Source: Litchfieldia stipae
GTDB lineage: Bacteria > Bacillota > Bacilli > Bacillales > Bacillaceae_L
Length of the DNA stretch: 64,000 nt
Assembly: GCF_014837155.1 (NCBI RefSeq)
Contig: NZ_JACYHA010000013.1
Span: forward strand, 57,886 to 121,885
Reading direction: 5' to 3'
Below are positions 38,793-48,531 of the stretch, one piece after another. The position numbers and the translations under genes were made by a program. The notes beneath the pieces are model-generated. The model had not been told where the DNA came from and did no database searches. It worked only from the letters and a program-made list of their open reading frames with translations. How positions within the stretch are numbered: position 1 is the first letter of the stretch; each line of letters opens with the position of its first letter.

Positions 38793-39704
38793 TTAATTAA
38801 CCTGATTCATTTTTTCTTTCAACCACTGTTCCCAATCGCTTTGCTGATCTCCAACAATAATTGATTCAATAGGGGGCGTATGAGTTTTATTTTTGGTGAA
38901 TGCATTACCACCTAAGCCGATCGTTAGTTCTCTGTTCTTCTTCGTTATTCTTTCAACTAACTTCAATGTTTCTCCTTTGTTCTCTTCCATCGTACATGAG
39001 ATAAATAGATAATTTGGATTTATTTCATCAATGACGATTTCCAAATCACCTTCTGCAGTACTTGTCCCAATATAGATAACCTCAAAGCCTTTTAGTCTTA
39101 GAAAAAGTGTAAAAATAGATAATCCTATTTCATGAAATTCACCTGGCCCGCATGCTGTAACAGCCTTAGGAAGCATACTATTAACTGGCAGATTATGAAA
39201 GATCATCCCAATTTTTGATCTTATAAACGATGATGCAAAGCGCTCATGTGCACTTGTGATTTCCCCTTCTTCCCAAAGCGTTCCTATTTGGATAAGTGTT
39301 GAACTCAATAGTTCGATAACCACTTTATCAATCGTATAGATGCTAAATGCTTTATTCATCAATTCATGGGCTTTGTGCTCATTAAAATGGATTAAGCTAT
39401 CGACTAACTCATTCTGTAATGCTAGTAAGAACTCCAAGCGATGTTCTTCATTAAGTGAGCTCATTAAAGCTGGTGAAGATTCAAGTAAAGAAATCGCTTG
39501 GCTAATCGTAAATCCTTTATTTACCTTTTCCACAAGCCAGCTTAATATCTGAACATGTTCCTCAGTATATAATCGATGACCAGATTCATTTCGTTTTGGA
39601 GCAATGATTTTGTATCTTCGTTCCCATGCCCTTAAAGTCCCTGCTTGAATGCCTAACATTTTTGTCATGGCTTTTATATTGTACTTTCCTTCTTGTGATC
39701 CCAT
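38793..39704 (-). CDS. MerR-type regulator with B12-binding domain (CarH/LitR-like)
   Basis: Predicted transcription factor with three parts: MerR winged helix (about 8-75, LGIQAGTLRAWERRY), a helical cap domain (about 85-170) and a cobalamin-binding Rossmann domain (about 178-303). The lower-ligand motif is GEFHEIG with H191, followed by SCTM and GLGGN. In the light sensor CarH the cap carries W-H...E-H; here the aligned stretch is W144-E...E154-R, so two histidines tied to light sensing are replaced. It stands alone between mecB and ypbG. It probably binds a B12 form; whether it responds to light is open. Confidence 0.85.
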   Translation of the reverse strand: MGSQEGKYNIKAMTKMLGIQAGTLRAWERRYKIIAPKRNESGHRLYTEEHVQILSWLVEKVNKGFTISQAISLLESSPALMSSLNEEHRLEFLLALQNELVDSLIHFNEHKAHELMNKAFSIYTIDKVVIELLSSTLIQIGTLWEEGEITSAHERFASSFIRSKIGMIFHNLPVNSMLPKAVTACGPGEFHEIGLSIFTLFLRLKGFEVIYIGTSTAEGDLEIVIDEINPNYLFISCTMEENKGETLKLVERITKKNRELTIGLGGNAFTKNKTHTPPIESIIVGDQQSDWEQWLKEKMNQVN

Positions 39705-39809
39705 TTTTATCCTCCAATAGGATGTAAAGCTTACAGCTTACTTGTCTCGTATTATAACGAATTTCATAGATTGTGTAAAATAACTTCTCTTCTCATCTAA
39801 ACAAGTGAT

Positions 39810-40574
39810 TTACTCCGTTTTTATAGTAATTAAATGTGTTTCTGGATGTGCACCTAGACGTAGAGGTAATTGTGTTGTTCCATACCCATTACTAGTAAGA
39901 AGTGTGGTCCCTCCCACTTGTTCAATCCCGCCTTTTTTGTACATTCCAACATTAAAAATTCTAATTTGACCTCCATGAGTATGTCCTGACAAGATAAGGT
40001 CAATTTTATGTTGATCGGTCACTTCATTAATTATTTCCGGATTATGACTAACTAATATTTTGAAAGCTACATTCTCTTTGACATCATTTAACGCTAGATC
40101 AAGACGATGTCGCCCTGTTTTTATATCATCGATTCCTACTATTGCAAGCTGTTCACCTGTCTCAGATTCAAATCCTGCAGCTGTATTATCAAGAATGTTG
40201 ACGCCTTTAGAAAGTAATACTGAATCTAATTGATGATAATCTATTTCATAATCATTATTACCCCACACAAAGTAAACTGGTCCAATCATCCGTAATAAAT
40301 CAATATTTGCTTCAATCTTATGTAAAGGGACTCCCTTCTCACATAAATCTCCACCAATTATAACTAAGTCTGCTGTACCGACCTCTTTGATCATTTGCTC
40401 AGAAACTGTTCGTTTATGTATATCAGAAATAAAATAAATAGTAATTTCACCAAAGCTCTTCGGAAAATGATCAAATGTTAGAGTTGTTTTAATGATGTTA
40501 TTTTCTTTAGCAACAATGGCCATATATACCAATAATCCAATCGCGAGTAATGCAAGAACGATTATTCCTATCAA
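39810..40574 (-). CDS. ypbG: YpbG family metallophosphoesterase
   Basis: Calcineurin-like phosphoesterase with an N-terminal membrane anchor (IIVLALLAIGLLVYMAIVA). Metal-binding motifs in order: FISDIHKR (D-x-H), IIGGDLCEKG (GD), VWGNNDYE (GNND, in place of GNHD), VSHNPEI and LSGHTHGGQ. Length 254. The substrate is unknown. The start is probably TTG with GGGG upstream. The mecB-regulator-ypbG order extends B. subtilis mecB-ypbG. Confidence 0.88.
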   Translation of the reverse strand: MIGIIVLALLAIGLLVYMAIVAKENNIIKTTLTFDHFPKSFGEITIYFISDIHKRTVSEQMIKEVGTADLVIIGGDLCEKGVPLHKIEANIDLLRMIGPVYFVWGNNDYEIDYHQLDSVLLSKGVNILDNTAAGFESETGEQLAIVGIDDIKTGRHRLDLALNDVKENVAFKILVSHNPEIINEVTDQHKIDLILSGHTHGGQIRIFNVGMYKKGGIEQVGGTTLLTSNGYGTTQLPLRLGAHPETHLITIKTE

Positions 40575-40784
40575 AGATATTCCCCTACCTTCAGTTCTTT
40601 AATAATGCTTTTAAAAACACTATACCATAGATGTGTATTCCATTTTGAGGAATATTCTCCAATTATAAGAAGGTTCATGTAACTTCTTATTTTTTGCCAT
40701 AAATTTATTGGAATTAATTTGAAATTAATCCATAAACATGAATTGAAGAATATGTAAATTCCATATCGTAGGAGGTTCGCGCTT

Positions 40785-41012
40785 ATGTATACTTGGAGAA
40801 AGAGCTACGCTCCTTACTCTGGCCCATTCGACCCTTGCCGTCCGATTCCGAAAAAGACATTTGTCACTCCACCAAATATATATCTAGGATTTCAGCCAGC
40901 TAATTTGCCTCAATTCTCTCCGAAAGAAGCTCTATGCACAGGAACACTCTGGAAAGCATTCTATGATCCCTATTATGGTCCATATGAGCCTCAAAAAAGG
41001 GAGGGTTCTTAA
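40785..41012 (+). CDS. cotJA: Spore coat protein CotJA
   Basis: A 75-residue Tyr/Pro-rich protein (SYAPYSGPFDPCRPIPKK, FYDPYYGPYEPQK), typical of CotJA, an inner coat protein made in the mother cell. TAGGAGG lies before the ATG. Its stop is directly followed by cotJB. In B. subtilis the cotJ operon is sigma-E dependent and lies elsewhere; here it occupies the gap between ypbG and ypbE. Confidence 0.93.
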   Translation: MYTWRKSYAPYSGPFDPCRPIPKKTFVTPPNIYLGFQPANLPQFSPKEALCTGTLWKAFYDPYYGPYEPQKREGS

Positions 41013-41273
41013 ATGAAGAAGATGCCACCTGAGTATTATGCTTTATTAGAAAATCTACAAGCGTTAGATTTTGTCCTTGTTGAATTAACCTTATATTTAG
41101 ACACTCATCCAAATGACTATGATGCCATTAAACAATTCAATGACACGGCTTACGAACGTAAAAAAGTCGCTAAACAATTTGAATCTCAATTTCATCCATT
41201 ATTGCAATATGGCAAGAGTTATTCAAGTTATCCTTGGAATTGGGATGACAGTCCTTGGCCATGGCAGGTTTAA
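41013..41273 (+). CDS. cotJB: Spore coat protein CotJB
   Basis: An 86-residue protein with LLENLQALDFVLVELTLYLDTHP near the N-terminus and YPWNWDDSPWPWQV at the end, the CotJB pattern. The ATG follows the cotJA stop with no gap, GGGAGGG upstream. It works with CotJA and CotJC in the coat. Confidence 0.93.
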   Translation: MKKMPPEYYALLENLQALDFVLVELTLYLDTHPNDYDAIKQFNDTAYERKKVAKQFESQFHPLLQYGKSYSSYPWNWDDSPWPWQV

Positions 41274-41298
41274 TTATTATCTGAAGGGACGTGTTTAT

Positions 41299-41868
41299 AT
41301 GTGGGTCTATGAAAAAAAACTTCAATACCCTGTAAAGGTAAGTACTTGTAATCCAATGTTAGCAAAATACTTAGTAGAACAATATGGTGGGGCTGATGGA
41401 GAATTATCAGCTGCTCTTAGATATTTGAACCAGAGGTATACGATACCAGATAAGATTATTGGACTATTAAACGATATCGGAACAGAAGAATTCGCTCATT
41501 TGGAAATGATTGCCACGATGATATATAAACTCACAAAAGATGCTACACCAGAACAATTAAAGGCTGCTGGCTTGGATACACACTATGTGAACCATGATAG
41601 TGCCCTCTACTATAGTAATGCTGATGGTGTGCCGTGGACTGCAAGCTATATACAAGCCAAAGGTGATCCAATTGCAGATCTATATGAGGATATTGCTGCT
41701 GAAGAAAAAGCACGTGCTACTTATCAATGGATTATCAATATGAGTGATGACCCTGATTTAAACGATAGTTTACGTTTCCTAAGAGAACGTGAGATTGTCC
41801 ATTCTCAGCGTTTTAGAGAAGCTGTAGAGATTCTAAAAGATGAGCGCGATAAGAAAAGGATATTTTAG
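41299..41868 (+). CDS. cotJC: Spore coat protein CotJC (manganese catalase family)
   Basis: A 189-residue ferritin-like four-helix protein related to manganese catalase. Visible metal-ligand region: IGTEEFAHLEMIATMI (E..EH) and the later IAAEEKARATYQWI and EIVHSQRFREA. I chose the ATG giving MWVYEKKLQYPVKV, with GAAGGGAC upstream; an earlier in-frame start would overlap cotJB extensively. Possible peroxide protection in the coat is a family inference. Confidence 0.93.
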   Translation: MWVYEKKLQYPVKVSTCNPMLAKYLVEQYGGADGELSAALRYLNQRYTIPDKIIGLLNDIGTEEFAHLEMIATMIYKLTKDATPEQLKAAGLDTHYVNHDSALYYSNADGVPWTASYIQAKGDPIADLYEDIAAEEKARATYQWIINMSDDPDLNDSLRFLREREIVHSQRFREAVEILKDERDKKRIF

Positions 41869-41877
41869 TAGAATGGT

Positions 41878-41911
41878 AGAAATGAGGCTTCCAAAAAGAA
41901 GCCTCATTTCT
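41878..41911. terminator. Hairpin between convergent cotJC and ypbE
   Basis: AGAAATGAGGCTTC (41878-41891) pairs perfectly with GAAGCCTCATTTCT (41898-41911), 14 bp with a 6-nt loop. The following T-tract is short (TATTTAG on plus), so it may act by stem strength for both genes. Confidence 0.75.
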
Positions 41912-42539
41912 ATTTAGTCTCTTCAACTTTCATTGGAATCTTCAATACTTGTCCTTGATAAATTTGATTATCCTTTATATGATTCCACTCTTTAATTAAT
42001 TGTTCTCCTGCTCTAGAGTGATAATACATATTAGAAATACGATATAAAGTTTCGTTCGCTTTTACAGTGTGATACTTGACCTCATACTCAACAGATGCTG
42101 GTTTCTCTTTAGGCACACTTGGTTGTTTCACCTCAGGTTGCTCTTCTACTGGATCATTTCTAACTTCTTCAGAAGATACTTGTTTTTCTGATTCTGACTC
42201 CTTTGGTGTATCAGAGCCAACTTCCTCCCCTTGTGATTCGAGTAATTCAGATCCAATCAATGTGTTAGAGTCCATTTTCTTCTGATTAGCATATTTAACC
42301 GTCTCAACATTTTGTAAATCTTTTGAAACAAAACTTGGTTTAGGCAGATAATCATTAAAGTAAATCGTTGTACATACTATTGTCAGAATAAGTAGAATAA
42401 AAAAGAATCCTAGTAATCTAACAACAGGGAATTTTATCTTGAATTTTGTCTTCTTGGGATTTGTTTGATGATACTCACTTCTTGGAGGTAATCCTCCCTC
42501 TTTGAAGCTTTCCTTGAATTCATCATTTGAATTATTCAT
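41910..42539 (-). CDS. ypbE: YpbE-like LysM membrane protein
   Basis: A 209-residue protein: cytoplasmic basic N-terminus, one membrane segment (about 36-55, LGFFFILLILTIVCTTIYF), a Glu/Pro/Ser-rich spacer (about 85-150) and a C-terminal LysM domain (about 157-205, VKANETLYRISNMYYHS). It probably binds peptidoglycan outside the membrane. It lies 9 bases after ypbD; B. subtilis YpbE has the same layout and place. Confidence 0.88.
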   Translation of the reverse strand: MNNSNDEFKESFKEGGLPPRSEYHQTNPKKTKFKIKFPVVRLLGFFFILLILTIVCTTIYFNDYLPKPSFVSKDLQNVETVKYANQKKMDSNTLIGSELLESQGEEVGSDTPKESESEKQVSSEEVRNDPVEEQPEVKQPSVPKEKPASVEYEVKYHTVKANETLYRISNMYYHSRAGEQLIKEWNHIKDNQIYQGQVLKIPMKVEETK

Positions 42540-42548
42540 ACACTTACC

Positions 42549-43133
42549 TCATTTACGTAAACTTTTTATATATTCAATTTTTAATTTAAGTGCAAAGACA
42601 GCATCTATCATGAAATGTGCAAATATTGTAACCCATAAGTTACCAGTGTTTTCAAAAACAATACCCAAAAGAAAGCTTAAGACGACTACAGATAATAGAA
42701 GCACCCATTTATACAAATAACGAATATGTAACAATGCAAACACGATACTCGCAATATATAATCCAAAATGAGTCTGAAGAATGCCCCTGAATAGAAGTTC
42801 TTCAGTAAAAGAAATGAGAAAACAAACAAAAAGGATATGAATTATATTTAATTTTTCAAACATCCTTTTGTTTATTCCACCGTCATCAAGCATTTCCTTG
42901 GGTAACCATCTTTCTAATAATAAATCCACTACTATTACCCCAATGGCTATACTACCACCAATATAAAAAATGGAGGGATGAAAGCTCCACATTGAGATAA
43001 ATGACTCAACATCCTCAAATAGAAAAAAAGCTAATATGATAGATACCAATAGGAGCATGATTTGTGTTAAATATAGATGAATCATAATTTCTTTATCTGC
43101 CATTCTTTTTATAATATCAGCTTGACGGCTCAT
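42549..43133 (-). CDS. ypbD: CPBP family intramembrane metalloprotease (YpbD-like)
   Basis: A membrane protein with about six hydrophobic helices and the CPBP/Abi signature EELLFRG, followed by [11 protein letters not shown] and [13 protein letters not shown] carrying the conserved histidines. I chose the ATG giving MSRQADIIK; six codons further upstream is possible but collides with its own ribosome site. It overlaps the end of recQ by 17 bases. Substrate unknown. Confidence 0.85.
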   Translation of the reverse strand: MSRQADIIKRMADKEIMIHLYLTQIMLLLVSIILAFFLFEDVESFISMWSFHPSIFYIGGSIAIGVIVVDLLLERWLPKEMLDDGGINKRMFEKLNIIHILFVCFLISFTEELLFRGILQTHFGLYIASIVFALLHIRYLYKWVLLLSVVVLSFLLGIVFENTGNLWVTIFAHFMIDAVFALKLKIEYIKSLRK

Positions 43134-44679
43134 GACTATGTTCACTCTCATCTCCTAATAGAATACAACGTAATTCTTGTTTCCAATCAAAAAACAACCC
43201 ATTTTTAGTTCTTTCAACTTCTGTAGCTTGAGCAAAATCTAAGATTATATCACTTATACAATTGTCACAGCATCTTTGAGGCTTTTGAGAAAGCTCTTCT
43301 TGAAAATATGCTAAGATTCTCTCTCTTCGACACCCGGTCGTATTAATCCATTGTTTCATGAATCTTAGCTTGTTTTCTTTATACCTTATCCTGTCTCTTA
43401 CTTTTTCGTTCACTAATTCAGTAGTTTCGATTACATTTACTTGTTTAGATATCTTTTGATTCTCAAAAATCACATTTTCTCTTAGATGATATTTAATAAA
43501 TCTCCAAATCGTTTCTGAAATCACATTATGTGCAACAACCTCATTGTCTAATTCTTTGGTGAAATGAACTTCACCCTTTTCATGAATTAATCTATTTAAA
43601 TAATTTAACACTGCAGTTATTTGTCTTTCGTCTGGAAGATCACTTTGAATTAGCATTTCAGGAAGCTCATGATCATTTTCACTATAAAGTAAGATAGAGA
43701 TACTATCTTTTCCATCTCTTCCCGCTCTTCCAATCTCTTGAAGATAGCTTTCTAACTGTGTAGGGAAATGAAAATGAATCACATATCGTATATCACTTTT
43801 ATCAACACCCATACCAAATGCATTGGTACTACAAATGACCGATAACTGTCCTTGAATAAATTGTTGCTGTATTAGCATTCGCTGCTCATGATCAAGACCA
43901 CCATGATAATAAGCTACATTGGGAGTATGATTTTCTTGCAGAAATGTGGATACATTCTCAGCAACATTCCTACTTGAAAAATAGATAATTCCTGGCCCTT
44001 GTAACGACTGAACCAATTGAAGCAGTTTTTCTAATTTTTGTTGATAGCTTCCTATCTTTTCAACGACAAACGCAATATTCTTCCGATCAACAGAATGAAT
44101 ATGTCTTTTGACATCCTTAAGCTTCAAGCAATCTATGATATCTTCAAGTACCTCTGGTGTTGCAGTAGCTGTTAAGGCAACACATGGTGGATTTCCAATC
44201 ATTTTACGAATATCCCCAAGCTTTGAATAATCAGGCCGGAAATCATGTCCCCATTGTGAGATACAATGTGCCTCATCGATTACTAAATAAGATATATTTA
44301 TTTCTTTTAATTTATCGATAATCCAATTGGATTGAAGAATTTCAGGAGACGCGTATATAAATTTATAGTCATTTAATTGTCTGATGACATGTTTCTTTTC
44401 AATTGAAGTTAAGATGCTATTTAAAGCAACAACACTTTTCTCTCCTTTTTTTCTAAGCTGGTATACTTGATCTTCCATTAAAGAAAGAAGAGGAGAAACA
44501 ATTAAGACAGTGCCATTCTTTACGTATGCAGGAAGCTGATAGCAAATGGACTTCCCTCCACCTGTTGGAAGCATAGCCACAACATCATATCCATTGACAA
44601 TATCTTCAACAATTGGTTTTTGACCTTCTCTAAAAGAATCATATTTAAATTTAGAAAACAAGATTTGTTCAAGATTCAT
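43117..44679 (-). CDS. recQ: ATP-dependent DNA helicase RecQ (short form)
   Basis: 3'-5' DNA helicase of the RecQ family. Walker [16 protein letters not shown] (about 36-50), DEAH box [27 protein letters not shown] and the second RecA domain with [13 protein letters not shown]. The C-terminal zinc cysteines are in CRRER and RCCDNC. Length 520; no HRDC domain, like the shorter of the Bacillus RecQ proteins (ypbC). It overlaps ypbB by 4 bases (ATGA). Confidence 0.95.
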   Translation of the reverse strand: MNLEQILFSKFKYDSFREGQKPIVEDIVNGYDVVAMLPTGGGKSICYQLPAYVKNGTVLIVSPLLSLMEDQVYQLRKKGEKSVVALNSILTSIEKKHVIRQLNDYKFIYASPEILQSNWIIDKLKEINISYLVIDEAHCISQWGHDFRPDYSKLGDIRKMIGNPPCVALTATATPEVLEDIIDCLKLKDVKRHIHSVDRKNIAFVVEKIGSYQQKLEKLLQLVQSLQGPGIIYFSSRNVAENVSTFLQENHTPNVAYYHGGLDHEQRMLIQQQFIQGQLSVICSTNAFGMGVDKSDIRYVIHFHFPTQLESYLQEIGRAGRDGKDSISILLYSENDHELPEMLIQSDLPDERQITAVLNYLNRLIHEKGEVHFTKELDNEVVAHNVISETIWRFIKYHLRENVIFENQKISKQVNVIETTELVNEKVRDRIRYKENKLRFMKQWINTTGCRRERILAYFQEELSQKPQRCCDNCISDIILDFAQATEVERTKNGLFFDWKQELRCILLGDESEHSHEPSS

Positions 44680-45734
44680 TTATTCACACCACTTCTTGCA
44701 AGTACTAATCTAATTTCAAAATAAGTGACATCTGATTTTATCACATCTTTAATCTGTTTTAATCTTAATGTTTTAAGGGATTGTTGTGTTGTCTGAATGA
44801 TCGCTTGCTTTTCTTTTGAAACAAAGGGATTGATTGAGAACTGTGAGTCATGTTGGACAATCTCTACGATATGGTCTTCGATTGTACTTTTTTTCAACTT
44901 CCTGATCGTTGCTACCTCTTCTATCGTTTTTCCACTTTTTAAAAGCTGATATGTTTTTTCCGATGATTCTGTTAAAAAAGGGCTCCGTTTATTAATGGAA
45001 ATAAAGATTTCATACAGTGCAGGAAAACTTTGCGGAGCTTTTTCAACTCTAGACAATAGATAATGAATAACATTTAAGAATAAAAATTCGACCTTTGTTT
45101 CATCAAGTGATAGGAAAGTAGCTATTTGTTTATTTGTCCAGCCAATTCGTTGCTCACTTGAAAGCTTCATCACAAAAATGGTTGCTTCTAGTTCAGATAT
45201 TTCAGAAAGGCACTTCTCACATTCTTTGTATATCTTCAAAGAGAGCTCTTGCTTTTTTTTTGTATTGTTGAGTAAAAAGTGCTTAGTCCAATTTAAAATA
45301 TGTTGATCCTGTTGAATGGTAATATACTCTTTATTATCTCTTAAAAGATTAGATAGTACTTGAATCAGTAGTGTTAGTTTTTGCCAAAATTGCACACCTG
45401 TGTCATGGTATTTACGGCCATTCACAAAGCACTGTTGTGTAAAAGCCTCTTCCTTTAAGAGGGAATTCCCTTTTGGTGTCGCAATGTAAATATGTTCTTC
45501 CAGCATTTTTATTAAACCTTTTGATACTAGTTCGTCAATACTAATGATAAGGTCTTCACGACTTAGTTTCTTCATTACGCTAAACAAAAAAGATAACTGA
45601 TAAAATTCACCATCTGTCATTGCTTGTGATGACTTTTTTCCAGTTAGGATATGATATATGCCATAAATTGATCTTTCACCATTCACCTTATTTATACAAT
45701 ATAATAAAATGAAGGATCTGAAGGAGACGTTCAT
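44676..45734 (-). CDS. ypbB: YpbB-like helix-turn-helix protein
   Basis: A 352-residue mostly helical protein; the C-terminal part carries a helix-turn-helix (about 278-310, [30 protein letters not shown]), the HTH_40 type found with RecQ helicases. Overlap with recQ suggests they work together in DNA metabolism (context inference). B. subtilis has ypbB at the same place, between fer and recQ. Confidence 0.85.
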   Translation of the reverse strand: MNVSFRSFILLYCINKVNGERSIYGIYHILTGKKSSQAMTDGEFYQLSFLFSVMKKLSREDLIISIDELVSKGLIKMLEEHIYIATPKGNSLLKEEAFTQQCFVNGRKYHDTGVQFWQKLTLLIQVLSNLLRDNKEYITIQQDQHILNWTKHFLLNNTKKKQELSLKIYKECEKCLSEISELEATIFVMKLSSEQRIGWTNKQIATFLSLDETKVEFLFLNVIHYLLSRVEKAPQSFPALYEIFISINKRSPFLTESSEKTYQLLKSGKTIEEVATIRKLKKSTIEDHIVEIVQHDSQFSINPFVSKEKQAIIQTTQQSLKTLRLKQIKDVIKSDVTYFEIRLVLARSGVNK

Positions 45735-46339
<605 letters not shown>

Positions 46340-46354
46340 TAATTGATTTATGTT

Positions 46355-46389
46355 AAAGGGCTGACCAAAAGCTAATAGGTCAGTCCTTT
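46355..46389. terminator. Terminator between fer and the PHP gene
   Basis: AAAGG-CTGACC (46355-46366) pairs with GGTCAG-CCTTT (46378-46389) with one internal mismatch and an 11-nt loop. It lies after fer and could also serve the convergent minus-strand gene. Confidence 0.7.
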
Positions 46390-46427
46390 ACTATTTATGC
46401 AAGTCGTTTCTGATTTTTTCTCTCGTT

Positions 46428-47240
46428 TTATCCTAATGGTACTTCCTTACGCTCACCTTTTTCGAAAGTCATTAAGGTTTGATACCCAACACTTTTTGCT
46501 AAATCAATTGCCTTATCATAATCTGCCCCAACATCACCTGGTACATGTGCATCTGAGGATAAGACAATAGGTATCCCTTTATCAAAACACATTTGGAGTA
46601 ATCTTGGATCCGGATATAATTGGCCGATATGTTTACGCAATCCTGCTGTACTGATTTCTACACAAGTTTTTGAATTTGATAAAGCAGTTGTTGCTCGATC
46701 AAATTGCTGTAATAAAAACTCTTCATCATTAGGAATATAGTTGAAGATTTTCACTAAATCTAAATGCCCGACTATATCAAACAGGTTTGATTGTGCTAAT
46801 GTTATCACCTGATCATAGTATTTCTCATATGTATCATATAGGTCACGACGTTCCCATTCTTTTCTATATTCTGCTAAATCAATACCAAAATCATCTACCC
46901 AATGAATAGATCCAATTACATAATCAAAGTCATAAGAATCGATGAAATCTTTCATTTCTTTATGTTTACCTGGTGTATAATCCATCTCTATCGACATTTT
47001 CACATTCATGTGTTCATTCCATGCTTGTTTAAATAAGTCTACATAATCTTTCATATCATAATACCTGCGTTCATCTACCCATGGATTTCTTAGGATGTTT
47101 TTTGTTTGGTAAAAATGATAGGCATGCTCTGATATACCAAAGTGCTCAATGCCCTTCCTTTTTGCCTCATCTGTGAATTGTTTCATATAATCTAGCGTTA
47201 ATGTGCCTCGTTCTAAATGATTATGATAATCTGTGAGCAT
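46428..47240 (-). CDS. PHP-domain phosphatase (histidinol-phosphatase-like)
   Basis: A 270-residue polymerase-and-histidinol-phosphatase domain protein. Metal ligands: DYHNHLE (H6, H8), GISEHAYHF, EMDYTPG, IGSIHWVDDFG, IVGHLDLVKI and SSDAHVPGDVG. It resembles HisJ-type histidinol phosphatases, which would complement hisC, but PHP phosphoesterases with other substrates look similar. It stands alone between fer and the M23 gene. GGGGGAAC precedes the ATG. Confidence 0.85.
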   Translation of the reverse strand: MLTDYHNHLERGTLTLDYMKQFTDEAKRKGIEHFGISEHAYHFYQTKNILRNPWVDERRYYDMKDYVDLFKQAWNEHMNVKMSIEMDYTPGKHKEMKDFIDSYDFDYVIGSIHWVDDFGIDLAEYRKEWERRDLYDTYEKYYDQVITLAQSNLFDIVGHLDLVKIFNYIPNDEEFLLQQFDRATTALSNSKTCVEISTAGLRKHIGQLYPDPRLLQMCFDKGIPIVLSSDAHVPGDVGADYDKAIDLAKSVGYQTLMTFEKGERKEVPLG

Positions 47241-47337
47241 ACTTGTTCCCCCTCAAGTTTTTTACCATTATACCTATTAAATATAACAAATACAATGAAT
47301 ACATGAGGGAATAGTTAGAAGCTTCCTGACTTTGTAT

Positions 47338-48309
47338 TTATTTGCTAATAATTAGCTCCTGCATCGGAAAGATGAGATCTCCTACTATATCATTAAGTGC
47401 TTTTATTTCCTCAACTGAAATGTTTACTTGCTTTGAAATTTGTTCAAGAGAATCTCCTTTCTTAACCACATAAATATCATCATGTTGTTCATATATTTTT
47501 ATTTTTTGCCCGACCTTTAACAAATCTGTTTTTAGATCATTCCATTGCATAATTGCAGCTATTGATACCTTATTTTCTTTTGAAATATCCCAAAGAGTTT
47601 GATTCTTTTGTACTTCGATCACTTTAGGCTCAATTTCTTCTTCATTTTGCGATTGCTTAGAAACTACGATCGATTGACCTGCTATTTTGCCTTCTTCATG
47701 AATTGTTTCCCAGTTCTGATAGCCTTCAATGAACTCGCTTGCAGCAAGCTTCATACTTTGTCTTTTCATCTCATTTTCTTCTTGATCAATTGCTACAAAT
47801 AACTTTCTTTCATTCAGCACGGTTAAAGGATCGATCGCATTATTTTTATCGTAAGTCCATTCACCCTTATGTACTTCAAAGTGAAGATGGGAGCCTGTTG
47901 AGACACCTGTGCTACCAACTTCGCCAATTTTTTGACCCGCTTTCACTTTGTCTCCTTCTTCTACATTACGCTTACTCAGGTGAGCATATACAGTTTCTAA
48001 TCCATTAGGATGTCCAATGAATACAACATGACCATAGGTTGTTGAATAGTAAGATTTCTTGACAACACCTTCATCTACAGTTAGAGTATCCTCACCTTTT
48101 GGGGCGGCAATATCCAATCCCTTGTGCCTTCCATGTCTAGTTCCAAACGTATCTGATATTTCACCAACAACTGGCCATACCCAATGTTGTGTCTTTTGTT
48201 TATATTCTGTATTTGCACTTGTTGGCTTTCCACCAACAACGAATAGTCCAATACTAATGGCCATGATCACTAAAAGTGTCAGGCGTCCTATCTTTTCTTG
48301 CAGTAACAT
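47338..48309 (-). CDS. M23 endopeptidase with two LysM domains
   Basis: Exported peptidoglycan hydrolase. In order: signal sequence (about 1-33), a LytM/M23 domain (about 45-155) with metal and catalytic motifs HKGLDIA and HLHFEVH, a linker, then two LysM repeats (about 230-275 KNQTLWDISKENKVS and 278-322 KKGDSLEQISKQVNIS). Start at ATG 48309 with GGGGGAT upstream. The zinc-ligand set looks complete. It could act in growth, sporulation or germination; nothing here decides. Confidence 0.88.
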   Translation of the reverse strand: MLLQEKIGRLTLLVIMAISIGLFVVGGKPTSANTEYKQKTQHWVWPVVGEISDTFGTRHGRHKGLDIAAPKGEDTLTVDEGVVKKSYYSTTYGHVVFIGHPNGLETVYAHLSKRNVEEGDKVKAGQKIGEVGSTGVSTGSHLHFEVHKGEWTYDKNNAIDPLTVLNERKLFVAIDQEENEMKRQSMKLAASEFIEGYQNWETIHEEGKIAGQSIVVSKQSQNEEEIEPKVIEVQKNQTLWDISKENKVSIAAIMQWNDLKTDLLKVGQKIKIYEQHDDIYVVKKGDSLEQISKQVNISVEEIKALNDIVGDLIFPMQELIISK

Positions 48310-48498
48310 CAAAATCCCCCTTGAAAACTATGTTGAAAAGAAACCTATGTTAGCCTGTCTATCGATAGTACATGTTCATACACACTGTAAACAAAACGTT
48401 ATATTTGTCTTATATATGTTACAAGCCTGAAAAACAAACACCTTTTAATTATTTGACATATTTTCTTAAATTATGTAATTTTTTTAACCACAAAAAAA

Positions 48499-48520
48499 AG
48501 AGACTTCATTCTAAGTCTCT
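48499..48520 (-). terminator. Terminator of sigX-rsiX
   Basis: AGAGACTT / AAGTCTCT 8-bp stem, 6-nt loop, then eight T on the minus strand, about 11 bases after the rsiX stop. Confidence 0.88.
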
Positions 48521-48531
48521 GAAATCGGGTA

